64,000 bases of DNA, from positions 62,001 to 126,000 of the forward strand of contig NZ_CP072144.1 of assembly GCF_019355555.1 (NCBI RefSeq), in the 5' to 3' direction. The stretch comes from Rhizobium sp. L51/94 (GTDB taxonomy: Bacteria > Pseudomonadota > Alphaproteobacteria > Rhizobiales > Rhizobiaceae). Numbering within the stretch: the first letter of the stretch is position 1; each line of letters begins with the position of its first letter. The position numbers were made by a program, and so were the translations under genes. The notes under the pieces were generated by a model. The model was given only the letters and a program-made list of their open reading frames with translations. It did not search any database and was not told where the DNA came from. Below are positions 26,130 through 33,761 of this stretch, one piece after another.

Positions 26130-27284
26130 ATGACACCGCAATTCGACGTCGCCGTCATCGGTCTCGGTGCCATGGGCAGCGCGGCCCTGTCGCATCTTGC
26201 CGCCCGCGGCGTGCAAGCCATCGGCATAGATGCCTACTATCCGGCCCATACGCTGGGCTCTTCCCATGGCGACAGCCGGCTTATCCGGCTCGGCTATTTC
26301 GAGGACCCGTCCTATGTGCCGCTGCTGCAGCGGGCCTATGCCAACTGGCGGGCACTGGAAGGGCGGCTGCGCAGCGAAGTCCTGACAATCACCGGCGTGC
26401 TGCAAATCGGCGCGCCCGACAGCACTATCGTGACAGGCACGCGCGCCTCCTGCAAATTGCACGATCTTACCATCGAAGAGCTGGACCGGGCGGCGATGAA
26501 GGCGCGGTTTCCGGTGTTCTCACTGGATGCCGGCGAGATCGCCCTGCTCGATCCTCAGGGAGGCTATATCCGCCCGGAAGCGGCTGTCGCGGGCTATATA
26601 AGGCTTGCCGCCGAAGACGGTGCCGTGCTGCATTTCGGCGAGAAAGTCACCGGGATCGAGCCTGACGACGCCGGCGTGACTGTTACGTCTGCCGTGGGCA
26701 AGTATCGGGCAAACAAGGTGATCGTCGCCACCGGGTCGTGGATTTCTGAACTCGTGCCGCAGTTGAAAGAGCATGCAGTGCCGATCCGGCAGGTGGTCGC
26801 CTGGTACCAGCCGCGCGACGGCTTCGTGACCCAGCCGCAGCGCATGCCCGCCTTCATACGCGACGAAGGCGACGACGGCTCCTATTTCGGATTTCCGGCC
26901 ATCGGCGTCGACGGGGTCAAGATCGGTCGCCATGCGCATTTCCGCGAACCGATCGATCCGAACGAGCCCAATCCACCGGTGAACGACGCCGATACGGCGC
27001 TCCTCGACGCCTTCATCGCCAGGCGCCTGCCCGCTGCGAACGGGCTGCGCGTCAACGCCATTACCTGCCGCTACACCATGCTGCCGAGCGAGGATTTTCT
27101 GATCGACCTGATGCCCGGCAACCCGCGCATCGTCGTCGCCTCGCCCTGTTCCGGCCACGGCTTCAAGTTCACCAGCGTCATCGGCGAAATACTCGCAGAC
27201 CTCGCTCTCGATGGCCGAACAGACCTGCCGATCTCCGCATTCTCGTTTGGCACGATGGAGAGATTTCTCGCGGCGCGGAAGTGA
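26130..27284 (+). CDS. N-methyltryptophan/sarcosine oxidase-like FAD-dependent oxidoreductase
   Basis: A 384-residue DAO-family flavoenzyme. The Rossmann motif is VIGLGAMGSAALSHLA. GSSHGDSRLIRLGYFEDPSY is the SolA/MSOX signature. A Cys in SPCSGHGFKF, near the C-terminus, is where the covalent flavin attaches in monomeric sarcosine oxidases. It oxidises an N-methyl or secondary amine, releasing formaldehyde and peroxide or an imine. It is 16 nt after the lyase homologue. Demethylation of an imported N-methylated amino acid is a reasonable guess. Confidence 0.87.
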   Translation: MTPQFDVAVIGLGAMGSAALSHLAARGVQAIGIDAYYPAHTLGSSHGDSRLIRLGYFEDPSYVPLLQRAYANWRALEGRLRSEVLTITGVLQIGAPDSTIVTGTRASCKLHDLTIEELDRAAMKARFPVFSLDAGEIALLDPQGGYIRPEAAVAGYIRLAAEDGAVLHFGEKVTGIEPDDAGVTVTSAVGKYRANKVIVATGSWISELVPQLKEHAVPIRQVVAWYQPRDGFVTQPQRMPAFIRDEGDDGSYFGFPAIGVDGVKIGRHAHFREPIDPNEPNPPVNDADTALLDAFIARRLPAANGLRVNAITCRYTMLPSEDFLIDLMPGNPRIVVASPCSGHGFKFTSVIGEILADLALDGRTDLPISAFSFGTMERFLAARK

Positions 27285-27326
27285 GGGTCATGGTGATGGC
27301 TTGCGTGCCGTTTGCGGCCACAGTTT

Positions 27327-27509
27327 TTATGAGTCAGTGCGCGGCCCGTTATCTGGCTCAGACGACATTGCACTCTTTTTCAGGTTGGGAAGCACTACGG
27401 TCTGGGTTTTGCTCCAATCGAGATAAAGCGCGGAATCGTTATCTTCCCAGAACGCGCGCTCTTCCGTTTCATTTTCGAATGCAGGTATAGCAGCAATAGG
27501 CTTGTTCAC
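27327..27509 (-). CDS. Truncated CopG/BrnA-type antitoxin-like protein
   Basis: A 60-residue protein. The start is a GTG preceded by AGGAAAGG at 7 nt. IPAFENETEERAFWEDNDSA followed by LYLDW and VVLPNLKKS matches the N-terminal half of the CopG/BrnA-like antitoxin family. That family normally continues into a ribbon-helix-helix DNA-binding domain (ISLRLP...). Here the frame stops 14 residues later, and none of the three frames contains the missing domain. There is no BrnT-type toxin upstream. It is probably a decayed remnant. Confidence 0.55.
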   Translation of the reverse strand: MNKPIAAIPAFENETEERAFWEDNDSALYLDWSKTQTVVLPNLKKSAMSSEPDNGPRTDS

Positions 27510-27725
27510 TTCGATGCCTTTCCTGCTGACAGCATAGTGGGCGGAAACGACACTCTTGGCTTTGCGCCGCGGAAACACTCAAGGCACATTGATTGAGAAA
27601 TGGGTCGAACTCAAACTATTTCGGTCCGTTGCCCCCTATCGACACGTTGCCAGCGATGCGCGAGCATCTGAGGAAGAGCGCCTAGGCAAGTCCAGAGCGA
27701 TGCACCATCGAACGAGGAGCAATAT

Positions 27726-28670
27726 ATGCACACCGATCTCACCGAAACATTGAAGGCTGCACGGCAGACATTCCTCGGCATTCCTGCTGCAGTCATGCCA
27801 CACGCCGGCTCGGTTGCGATCTTCGGTGCCGTGCACGGCACACCCTATCCAGATGCCACTCGCCAGGACGGCGAGACAGGTCCCGAGGCAGTTCGCAGGG
27901 CAATTTCCGCTGCGTGCGTCCATCTCGAAAACTGGGACTTCGATTTCGGCGGCCCCTTGCTGAATGACGGCGCGCTCGAAGTCATTGACCTCGGCGATGT
28001 CTTCACCGATCCACAGGATGCGGCCGCCAACCGCGAAAATATCGAGCGCACGACGCGCGCCGTCCTTGCCGCCGGTGCCATTCCCGTGCTGATCGGCGGT
28101 GACGATTCCGTCGCCATCCCGTTCATGCGCGGCCTCGGGGCAGCAGGCCCGCTGCATGTTCTCCAGGTCGACGCCCATATCGACTGGCGCGACAACATTG
28201 GCGACGAAAGGCTCGGTTACTCCAGCACGATGCGCCGGGCGTCGGAACTGCCGTTCGTTGCATCCATGACGCAGGTCGGCATCCGCGCCGTCGGCAGCGC
28301 ACGGCGGCCGGAGGTTGAAGCCGCAGAAGCCTGGGGCTCGCGGCTGGTGACGGTATCTGAAACGCGACGGCTGGGATTGAGTGCCGTGATCGGCGGCATC
28401 CCGAGAGACGGCGCGGTGCTGATCCATATCGACTGCGATGCAATGGATCCCGGAACGTGCCCGGGCGTCAACGCTGTATCGCCGGGCGGATTTTCATTCG
28501 AGGAAATGACCACGCTGATCGCCGAAGTGTTACGAGGTCGCCGGCTGGCCGGGTTCTCCATCGTCGAATTCCAGCCACGGGCGGATATCAACGACATCTC
28601 CGCCATCGTGGTCGGTCGCCTCGTCTGCCATGTCCTCGGCCATCTGGCCCGAGGCTCTCTCAGCCCGTGA
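27726..28670 (+). CDS. Ureohydrolase (agmatinase/arginase family)
   Basis: A 314-residue ureohydrolase. Manganese motifs are VDAHIDWRD and IHIDCDAMDP, both intact. The first motif, normally GGDHS, is GGDDS here, so one His ligand is Asp. GAGGAGCAATAT precedes the ATG. Agmatinase (agmatine to putrescine and urea) is the usual label. Guanidinobutyrase, formiminoglutamase-like or another guanidine hydrolase are equally possible given the altered ligand. It may be co-regulated with the transporter operon upstream, but 440 bp separate them. Confidence 0.8.
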   Translation: MHTDLTETLKAARQTFLGIPAAVMPHAGSVAIFGAVHGTPYPDATRQDGETGPEAVRRAISAACVHLENWDFDFGGPLLNDGALEVIDLGDVFTDPQDAAANRENIERTTRAVLAAGAIPVLIGGDDSVAIPFMRGLGAAGPLHVLQVDAHIDWRDNIGDERLGYSSTMRRASELPFVASMTQVGIRAVGSARRPEVEAAEAWGSRLVTVSETRRLGLSAVIGGIPRDGAVLIHIDCDAMDPGTCPGVNAVSPGGFSFEEMTTLIAEVLRGRRLAGFSIVEFQPRADINDISAIVVGRLVCHVLGHLARGSLSP

Positions 28671-28894
28671 AAAACAGAAATAGGTAACGGCGGCCGGGGG
28701 CGGAGAGTTTCAGCAAAACTCGCCTTCCTGTCTCACTATAGATTGATTGGCTGCTCTCGCACCTGACCGATAAGATATTTGTATTGCGCACGACCGAATT
28801 TGCTTTTTGGCCATGCGACCCGAAATTGGCATGGGAGCAGGTGCTCGATTGCCGGAAGTCCGTCCGGTTGGGCGGTCAATCAAGGAAGAAAATC

Positions 28895-29518
28895 ATGAAC
28901 AGCAAACAGATGAAGACGGGCGCCCTGGCGCTGGCCGCCGGACTGATGATTTCCGTTGTCGGCCCGCAGGGTGCGCAGGCTGCCGACAAGATCCGCGTGC
29001 GCGGCGTGGTCGAGAGCTTGAGCGGCGATACGCTGAAGGTAAAGTCGCGCGAAGGCAAGGATGTGATGATCATGCTGAAGTCCGGCTGGGCCGTCAACGG
29101 CATCGTCAAGGCAGACGTCAGCGACATCAAGCCGGGCGATTTCGTCGGGATTGCTTCCATGCCGACCGACAGCGGCGTCAACGGCGCGCTCGAAGTGCTG
29201 ATCTTCCCGGCCGCCATGAAGGGCACCGGCGAAGGCGACTACGGCTGGGACCTGAAGCCAAAAAGCTCGATGACCAATGCGACGGTTGCAAGCGCGGTGA
29301 CCTCCGTTAACGGTCCGACGCTGTCACTGACCTACAAGGGCGGCGAGAAGAAGATCTCCATCCCGCCAGGCACGCCTGTCGTCACCATCGCCCCGGCCAC
29401 CAAGAGCGACATCAAGGCTGGCGCCGGCGTGATCATCAACGGCACCACGGCAGGCGACAACATGGTCGAAGCCGACCGCGTCGTCGTCGGCATCAACGGC
29501 GTCGTTCCGCCTATGTGA
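28895..29518 (+). CDS. Secreted beta-strand-rich protein of unknown function (DUF5666-like)
   Basis: A 207-residue protein with a Sec signal (GALALAAGLMISVVGPQGAQ, cleavage near AQA-ADK). Two similar beta-rich stretches follow: VRGVVESLSGDTLKVKSREG and SAVTSVNGPTLSLTYKGGEK, which look like repeated OB-like units. The start is the ATG with AAGGAAGAAAATC in front. It precedes the cytochrome b561-molybdoenzyme genes by 130 bp and may function with them in the periplasm. Confidence 0.65.
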   Translation: MNSKQMKTGALALAAGLMISVVGPQGAQAADKIRVRGVVESLSGDTLKVKSREGKDVMIMLKSGWAVNGIVKADVSDIKPGDFVGIASMPTDSGVNGALEVLIFPAAMKGTGEGDYGWDLKPKSSMTNATVASAVTSVNGPTLSLTYKGGEKKISIPPGTPVVTIAPATKSDIKAGAGVIINGTTAGDNMVEADRVVVGINGVVPPM

Positions 29519-29649
29519 TCCAGCGCTCATGCGCTATCGTCATACGGCCCGGCTGCACCATGCAGTCGGGCTGTTCTGTTCGTCCGCCACAGCACCGTCG
29601 CACTTCAAAATGATCCGGCTGCGTCAGCGGCATCGCACGAGGACTGTCC

Positions 29650-30507
29650 ATGGCCAGCATCGAAGACATCGGGGTCGCTCCGCCGCCAGAGCCGGCAAAG
29701 ATCTACATCAGGCGCCACTCGGTCGTCACCCGCATCACCCACTGGATCAACGTTCTCTGTCTGACGCTGCTGCTGATGAGCGGCATGCAGATCTTCAATG
29801 CCCATCCGCAGCTTCACTGGGGACAATACGGCGCGGTCGAGGACCCATCCTGGTTCGAGATTGCCAGCGTCGAGGACGGTGACAAGATCATCGGCACCAC
29901 CCGCATCGGCAGCGTGACGCTGACCACCACCGGCGTGCTCGGAGCATCCCGGGTGGATGGCGAGATGACAGCGAGGGCCTTTCCGGCCTGGGCCACCATT
30001 CCGAGCTTCCAGGATCTGGCGACCGGCCGCCGCTGGCACTTCTTCTTCGCCTGGTTGTTCGTCATCAACGGCCTGCTCTACGTTCTCTACGGCCTGATCG
30101 GCGGCCACTTCCGGCGCGACCTCGCACCAACCGCCCATGACATAGCCCCGCGCAATGTCTGGCAGGAGATAAAGGATCACGCCCGGCTGCGCTTTCCCAA
30201 GGGAGAGAAGGCGCGCCGCTATAACGCGCTGCAGAAGCTGACCTATATCCTCGTGATCTTCATCCTGCTGCCGCTGATGGTCGGCTCCGGGCTCACCATG
30301 TCTCCGGCGATGGATGCCGGCTATCCCTTCCTGCTCGACATATTCGGCGGCCGCCAGTCGGCCCGCGGTATCCACTTCATCGCCGCCTGGAGCCTTGTGC
30401 TCTTCGTCGTCGTCCATGTGATCATGGTCATTCTGTCCGGCCTCTGGAACAATATGCGCTCCATGGTGACCGGCCGCTATGCGATATCCGCGGAGACCAA
30501 GCCATGA
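29650..30507 (+). CDS. Cytochrome b561-type membrane subunit
   Basis: A 285-residue integral membrane cytochrome b of the Ni/Fe-hydrogenase/thiosulfate-reductase type. Haem-ligand histidines lie in the helices with VTRITHWINVLCL, the RRWHFFFAWLF segment and IHFIAAWSLVLFVVVHVIMV. It probably passes electrons between the quinone pool and the molybdoenzyme encoded next. Its stop overlaps the next start (ATGA). Confidence 0.88.
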   Translation: MASIEDIGVAPPPEPAKIYIRRHSVVTRITHWINVLCLTLLLMSGMQIFNAHPQLHWGQYGAVEDPSWFEIASVEDGDKIIGTTRIGSVTLTTTGVLGASRVDGEMTARAFPAWATIPSFQDLATGRRWHFFFAWLFVINGLLYVLYGLIGGHFRRDLAPTAHDIAPRNVWQEIKDHARLRFPKGEKARRYNALQKLTYILVIFILLPLMVGSGLTMSPAMDAGYPFLLDIFGGRQSARGIHFIAAWSLVLFVVVHVIMVILSGLWNNMRSMVTGRYAISAETKP

Positions 30508-31280
30508 GCAATATTCTCTCCCGTCGCCGCTTCCTGATCGGTTCGGCCGCAGGCCTCGGCGCCATCGGCCTTACCGGCTGTGACGATGTCGCCGGCAACC
30601 AGCAGGTCCAGAAGGTGCTGGCGATGGCGGAAAAACTGACCATGGGCAGCCAGCGCCTGCTGGTGTCGCGCCAGGCGCTGGCGCCAGAGTTCACCGAAGC
30701 CGAGATATCGCCGAGCTTCCATCCGAACGGCTCGACCCAGCCAAACAGCCCGGATTACGTCCGCATGAGCGAAACAGGCTTTGTCGACTGGCGCCTGAAG
30801 ATCGACGGCATGGTCAACCAGCCAATGGAATTCTCGCTGGCCGACCTCAAGAAGCTGCCGTCGCGCACCCAGATCACCCGCCACGACTGCGTCGAGGGCT
30901 GGAGCGCTATCGGCAAATGGCAGGGCGTGCCGCTCGGGCTGATCCTGCAGACGGCGGGGCTGAAGCCGGGCGCCCGCTATGCCGTTTTGCATTGTGCCGA
31001 TGAACTAGAGCAGACGCTCGACGGCAGCGGCGTCTACTACGAAAGCATCGACCTCATCGACGCCTTCCATCCGCAATCGATCCTTGCCTATTCGCTGAAT
31101 GGCAAGGATCTGGCGGTGGAACACGGAGCACCGCTGCGGCTGCGCGTCGAGCGCCATCTCGGCTACAAGCACGCGAAATATCTCATGCGCATCGAAATCC
31201 GCGACCGCTTCGACGATCTCTGGGGTGGCAAGGGCGGGTTCTGGGAGGACAGGGGCTATGAGTGGTATGCTGGCATCTGA
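30504..31280 (+). CDS. Exported YedY/sulfite-oxidase-like molybdopterin oxidoreductase
   Basis: A 258-residue protein with a Tat motif (SRRRFLIGSAAGLG) ending in a lipobox-like LTGC, so it may be a Tat-exported lipoprotein. The molybdenum-ligand Cys lies in RHDCVEGWS. HLGYKHAKYLMRIE and GGFWEDRGYEWYAGI complete the fold. Together with the cytochrome b it forms a two-gene redox system comparable to, but distinct from, MsrPQ. The substrate could be a sulfoxide or sulfite; not determined. Confidence 0.87.
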   Translation: MSNILSRRRFLIGSAAGLGAIGLTGCDDVAGNQQVQKVLAMAEKLTMGSQRLLVSRQALAPEFTEAEISPSFHPNGSTQPNSPDYVRMSETGFVDWRLKIDGMVNQPMEFSLADLKKLPSRTQITRHDCVEGWSAIGKWQGVPLGLILQTAGLKPGARYAVLHCADELEQTLDGSGVYYESIDLIDAFHPQSILAYSLNGKDLAVEHGAPLRLRVERHLGYKHAKYLMRIEIRDRFDDLWGGKGGFWEDRGYEWYAGI

Positions 31281-31701
31281 GGCAAAGCCGCAGCGCTGGG
31301 GCGCACGCATCCCGCTCGCCGTGATCTACGCGGTCGCCGGTGCGTTTCATCTCACTGTCCCCGACGTGTTCGTCACCATCACCCCGGCCTGGGTCCCCAA
31401 GCCGCACGAGGTGATTATTGTCACCGGGCTCTGCGAACTTGCCGGCGCCGCAGCCCTGCTCACCGGCCGCACGCGCGCCATCGCCGGCATCGCTCTCGCC
31501 GCCTACGCCGTCTGCGTCTACCCCGCCAACATCAAGCACGCCATCGACAGCCTCTCCGCCCCCACCCCACCCGTTCTCGGCTGGTGGTACCACGCCCCGA
31601 GGCTCGCCTTGCAACCGGTGCTGGTCTGGTGGGCGCTCTATGCGGGCGGGTTGGTGACGTGGCCGTTTAGCAGACGCAGAGAGGGTGAGGGCGGGTCTTG
31701 A
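31258..31701 (+). CDS. DoxX-like membrane protein
   Basis: A 147-residue protein with about four hydrophobic helices (IPLAVIYAVAGAFHLTVPD, VIIVTGLCELAGAAALLTG, IAGIALAAYAVCVYPANIKH, LQPVLVWWALYAGGL). This matches DoxX/DUF417-type small membrane proteins. The start overlaps the end of the molybdoenzyme gene by 23 nt, with GGGAGGACAGGGGCT in front. It is therefore the third gene of the cytochrome-molybdoenzyme operon, perhaps a quinone-related partner. Confidence 0.72.
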   Translation: MSGMLASEAKPQRWGARIPLAVIYAVAGAFHLTVPDVFVTITPAWVPKPHEVIIVTGLCELAGAAALLTGRTRAIAGIALAAYAVCVYPANIKHAIDSLSAPTPPVLGWWYHAPRLALQPVLVWWALYAGGLVTWPFSRRREGEGGS

Positions 31702-31752
31702 ACGACCGTCGGGAAAGGAATACTTGTTTCCTAGATATAATTGAGGCTTGCA

Positions 31753-32016
31753 ATGAGCACGACCGTTACCGCCAAAGGCCAGGTCACCATTCCGAAGGCA
31801 GTCCGCGAGCTGCTTGGGCTCAAGCCCGGGACGCAGGTCGATTTCCGCCAGACACCAGACGGCAATGTCATCATGGTGCCGGCTCAAGGCAAGGTCCGTA
31901 CCGACGGGTTTGGTAGTCTGCGTGGACACGCTGGCGCGGGGCTGACAACCGACGAAATCATGGCCCTGACGCGGGGTGACATTGTAGCGGAATCTAAAGT
32001 GCGCCAATTGCAATAG
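31753..32016 (+). CDS. AbrB/MazE-type (SpoVT-AbrB) antitoxin-like DNA-binding protein, orphan
   Basis: An 87-residue protein with the SpoVT-AbrB swapped-hairpin fold: STTVTAKGQVTIPKAVRELL, then LKPGTQVDF. The C-terminus (TTDEIMALTRGD) is like antitoxins that pair with PIN toxins. GAGGCTTGCA precedes the ATG. No toxin ORF follows: the next 236 bp are AT-rich and empty. It is an orphan or the remnant of a pair. Confidence 0.75.
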   Translation: MSTTVTAKGQVTIPKAVRELLGLKPGTQVDFRQTPDGNVIMVPAQGKVRTDGFGSLRGHAGAGLTTDEIMALTRGDIVAESKVRQLQ

Positions 32017-32252
32017 ATTCAATTTTCTTGGAAATAAGTATCAGTGTCGCCGTGCTAAAAATGCACGAGGACTGTTTTGCGCCCTCGCTTCAGTCACTAA
32101 AGCTACCTTGGATCATCCCCCAAGTGGTGACGGGAAAATGAACGCCTCTGGATGCGAAAATGGATTGCACTTCTTACACAAAAGCTAATACATCGCCTAA
32201 CTTGAATGCGGGCATTTTGGCTAAACGGAAAAATCATCAAAATGGCGTTGCT

Positions 32253-33263
32253 TTAGGTTGCACCCAGCTTATAGAGCCCTTGTAGCTTTCCCTCAGCACC
32301 GTCCGTAGAGACTGCCGCGATACCAAAAAATATCTCCGCCTGAGGGGAGCCACGGATTTGGATCCCGAAGCTTTTAGAGAAAGCTAGCAAACAAGCTTCG
32401 TTCTCCACGAGGCTAGCCATGAACATGGTGTAAATACCAGATGGCGCGCGCGCGCATCGGTCCGAAATGTCGATCCTAATATCTTCACCGTTCACGACGA
32501 TCTCGACTAGCGGGAAGCTCATCAGCTCCTTGTCCCTTCCCATCGTTTCGATGAGAGCTGCAAACGAGAACCCGTCTGTTTTCGAGTATATTAAAATGAC
32601 CTTGCCGTGCCCCCACAAAGAGTCTCTTTCGCCACGCACCCACGTCGCTTCTGGATGGATTTCGACACCCCAAGTGGCTTCCGTCATACCTCCAGTGATG
32701 ACTTTCAGACCTTTAAGCTGTTCTTCGCTGACGAACGTTATTTGGTCTCCGCGCGTGTTAGCTGAAAGCTCTAAGAAAGTGGCGGGGATCCCCATATCGG
32801 CGATGTAAGCCGCTATTGCCGCTGAAAGGCGTTGTGAACGCTCCATGCTTTCTGGCGACGGGTTCTTAAATGAAAATTGATGTACACCAAACTTTGATCC
32901 ATCTGGATAATAACGGAGCCTCCCTCCAAGAAACATGAGTGTTGCAGCACTTATGCATTTTCCTGGCGCAAACTTACGAGGGATTATCAACTCGTCAGGC
33001 TGCTGGGGATCTAGGATATAGGTGCCAATGGAAGTTGAGAACCATGCGCCACGAATCAACCTACCGATAGCAATTGCTACTTCAAGGTGACCGCCTCCTG
33101 AGTTAATGTAGACTGAAGTTCTAGGAGGAGGTGCAACTCGCTCAAGAAATCTCTGAAATTTCTCGTCATCGCCCTCCTCTATTTGCCCAAAGGCACTTAT
33201 GTGGAAAAAGCCGCCGAAAAGCCCCTCTATATGCGTTTGCGGGTCAGAATATTCGAAATTCAT
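32253..33263 (-). CDS. ClpP-fold (COG3904-like) protein with a C-terminal extension, atypical composition
   Basis: A 336-residue protein. Residues about 45-165 resemble the crotonase/ClpP-type fold of COG3904: SVYINSGGGHLEVAIAIGRL, then CISAATLMFLGG (Ser in the nucleophile position) and SKFGVHQF (His). There is no signal peptide, unlike the periplasmic COG3904 proteins. The C-terminal 150 residues match nothing I recognise. The start is at the ATG with GGAGG spaced 6 nt. Codon use and base composition are AT-richer than all neighbours, suggesting recent acquisition. Protease activity is inferred only. Confidence 0.6.
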   Translation of the reverse strand: MNFEYSDPQTHIEGLFGGFFHISAFGQIEEGDDEKFQRFLERVAPPPRTSVYINSGGGHLEVAIAIGRLIRGAWFSTSIGTYILDPQQPDELIIPRKFAPGKCISAATLMFLGGRLRYYPDGSKFGVHQFSFKNPSPESMERSQRLSAAIAAYIADMGIPATFLELSANTRGDQITFVSEEQLKGLKVITGGMTEATWGVEIHPEATWVRGERDSLWGHGKVILIYSKTDGFSFAALIETMGRDKELMSFPLVEIVVNGEDIRIDISDRCARAPSGIYTMFMASLVENEACLLAFSKSFGIQIRGSPQAEIFFGIAAVSTDGAEGKLQGLYKLGAT

Positions 33264-33761
33264 CCGGCCGCCTCCGCTGTTGGCTGACAATTGCGTGTGC
33301 CACTATCATTCATTTAATGAGAAAATACTGAAGACAAATAATCAGTGGCCCGCGCATGCGCGGAGTTCTGAATTCACAATAGCTTGTCATAGATGGTGAT
33401 TTCGGAGACCGAGCTATCTCGCGTGTGTATCCGGAACCTGCCTGTAAAACTCCAGCGCAACCCAGAAGGTGAATAATAAAAACATAATTTAAGTTTCTTA
33501 GCGTAAAAATAAACTGCGAAACCGCAATAGCTATCCAGGTGCTAAATCGGTCCCGAGGGAGATTTGACACTAAACTCTACTCTTCTCGCTGGAAAAAATT
33601 GACCAAATTTCAGAAGACGCGGTTCGCAGTGCTTTCCGATTTCTTCATCGGAGCCCACGCAGTCGTAGCGGCAATTCCGTTGCTGACATGCGACATCGCG
33701 CGCTATCGTACATATTTCCCGTCAATCGAGATCATCCCCGAAACGCGCTGCCAACACACCG
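33264..33761. other. AT-rich non-coding stretch next to the ClpP-fold gene
   Basis: About 500 bp with no ORF showing good codon use, ribosome site or family resemblance. The composition is clearly AT-richer than the window average and continues the atypical composition of the gene at 32253..33263. It contains A/T tracts and no recognisable transposase, integrase or att-like repeat. Confidence 0.6.

Noticed and set aside
32017..32252. Possible toxin gene after the AbrB-type antitoxin
   Set aside because: The longest plausible frame is only about 16 codons, and none resembles a PIN or MazF toxin.
33310..33570. 86-codon minus-strand ORF in the AT-rich gap
   Set aside because: No ribosome site, no motif, and its start is not supported; AT-rich non-coding DNA readily gives such frames.
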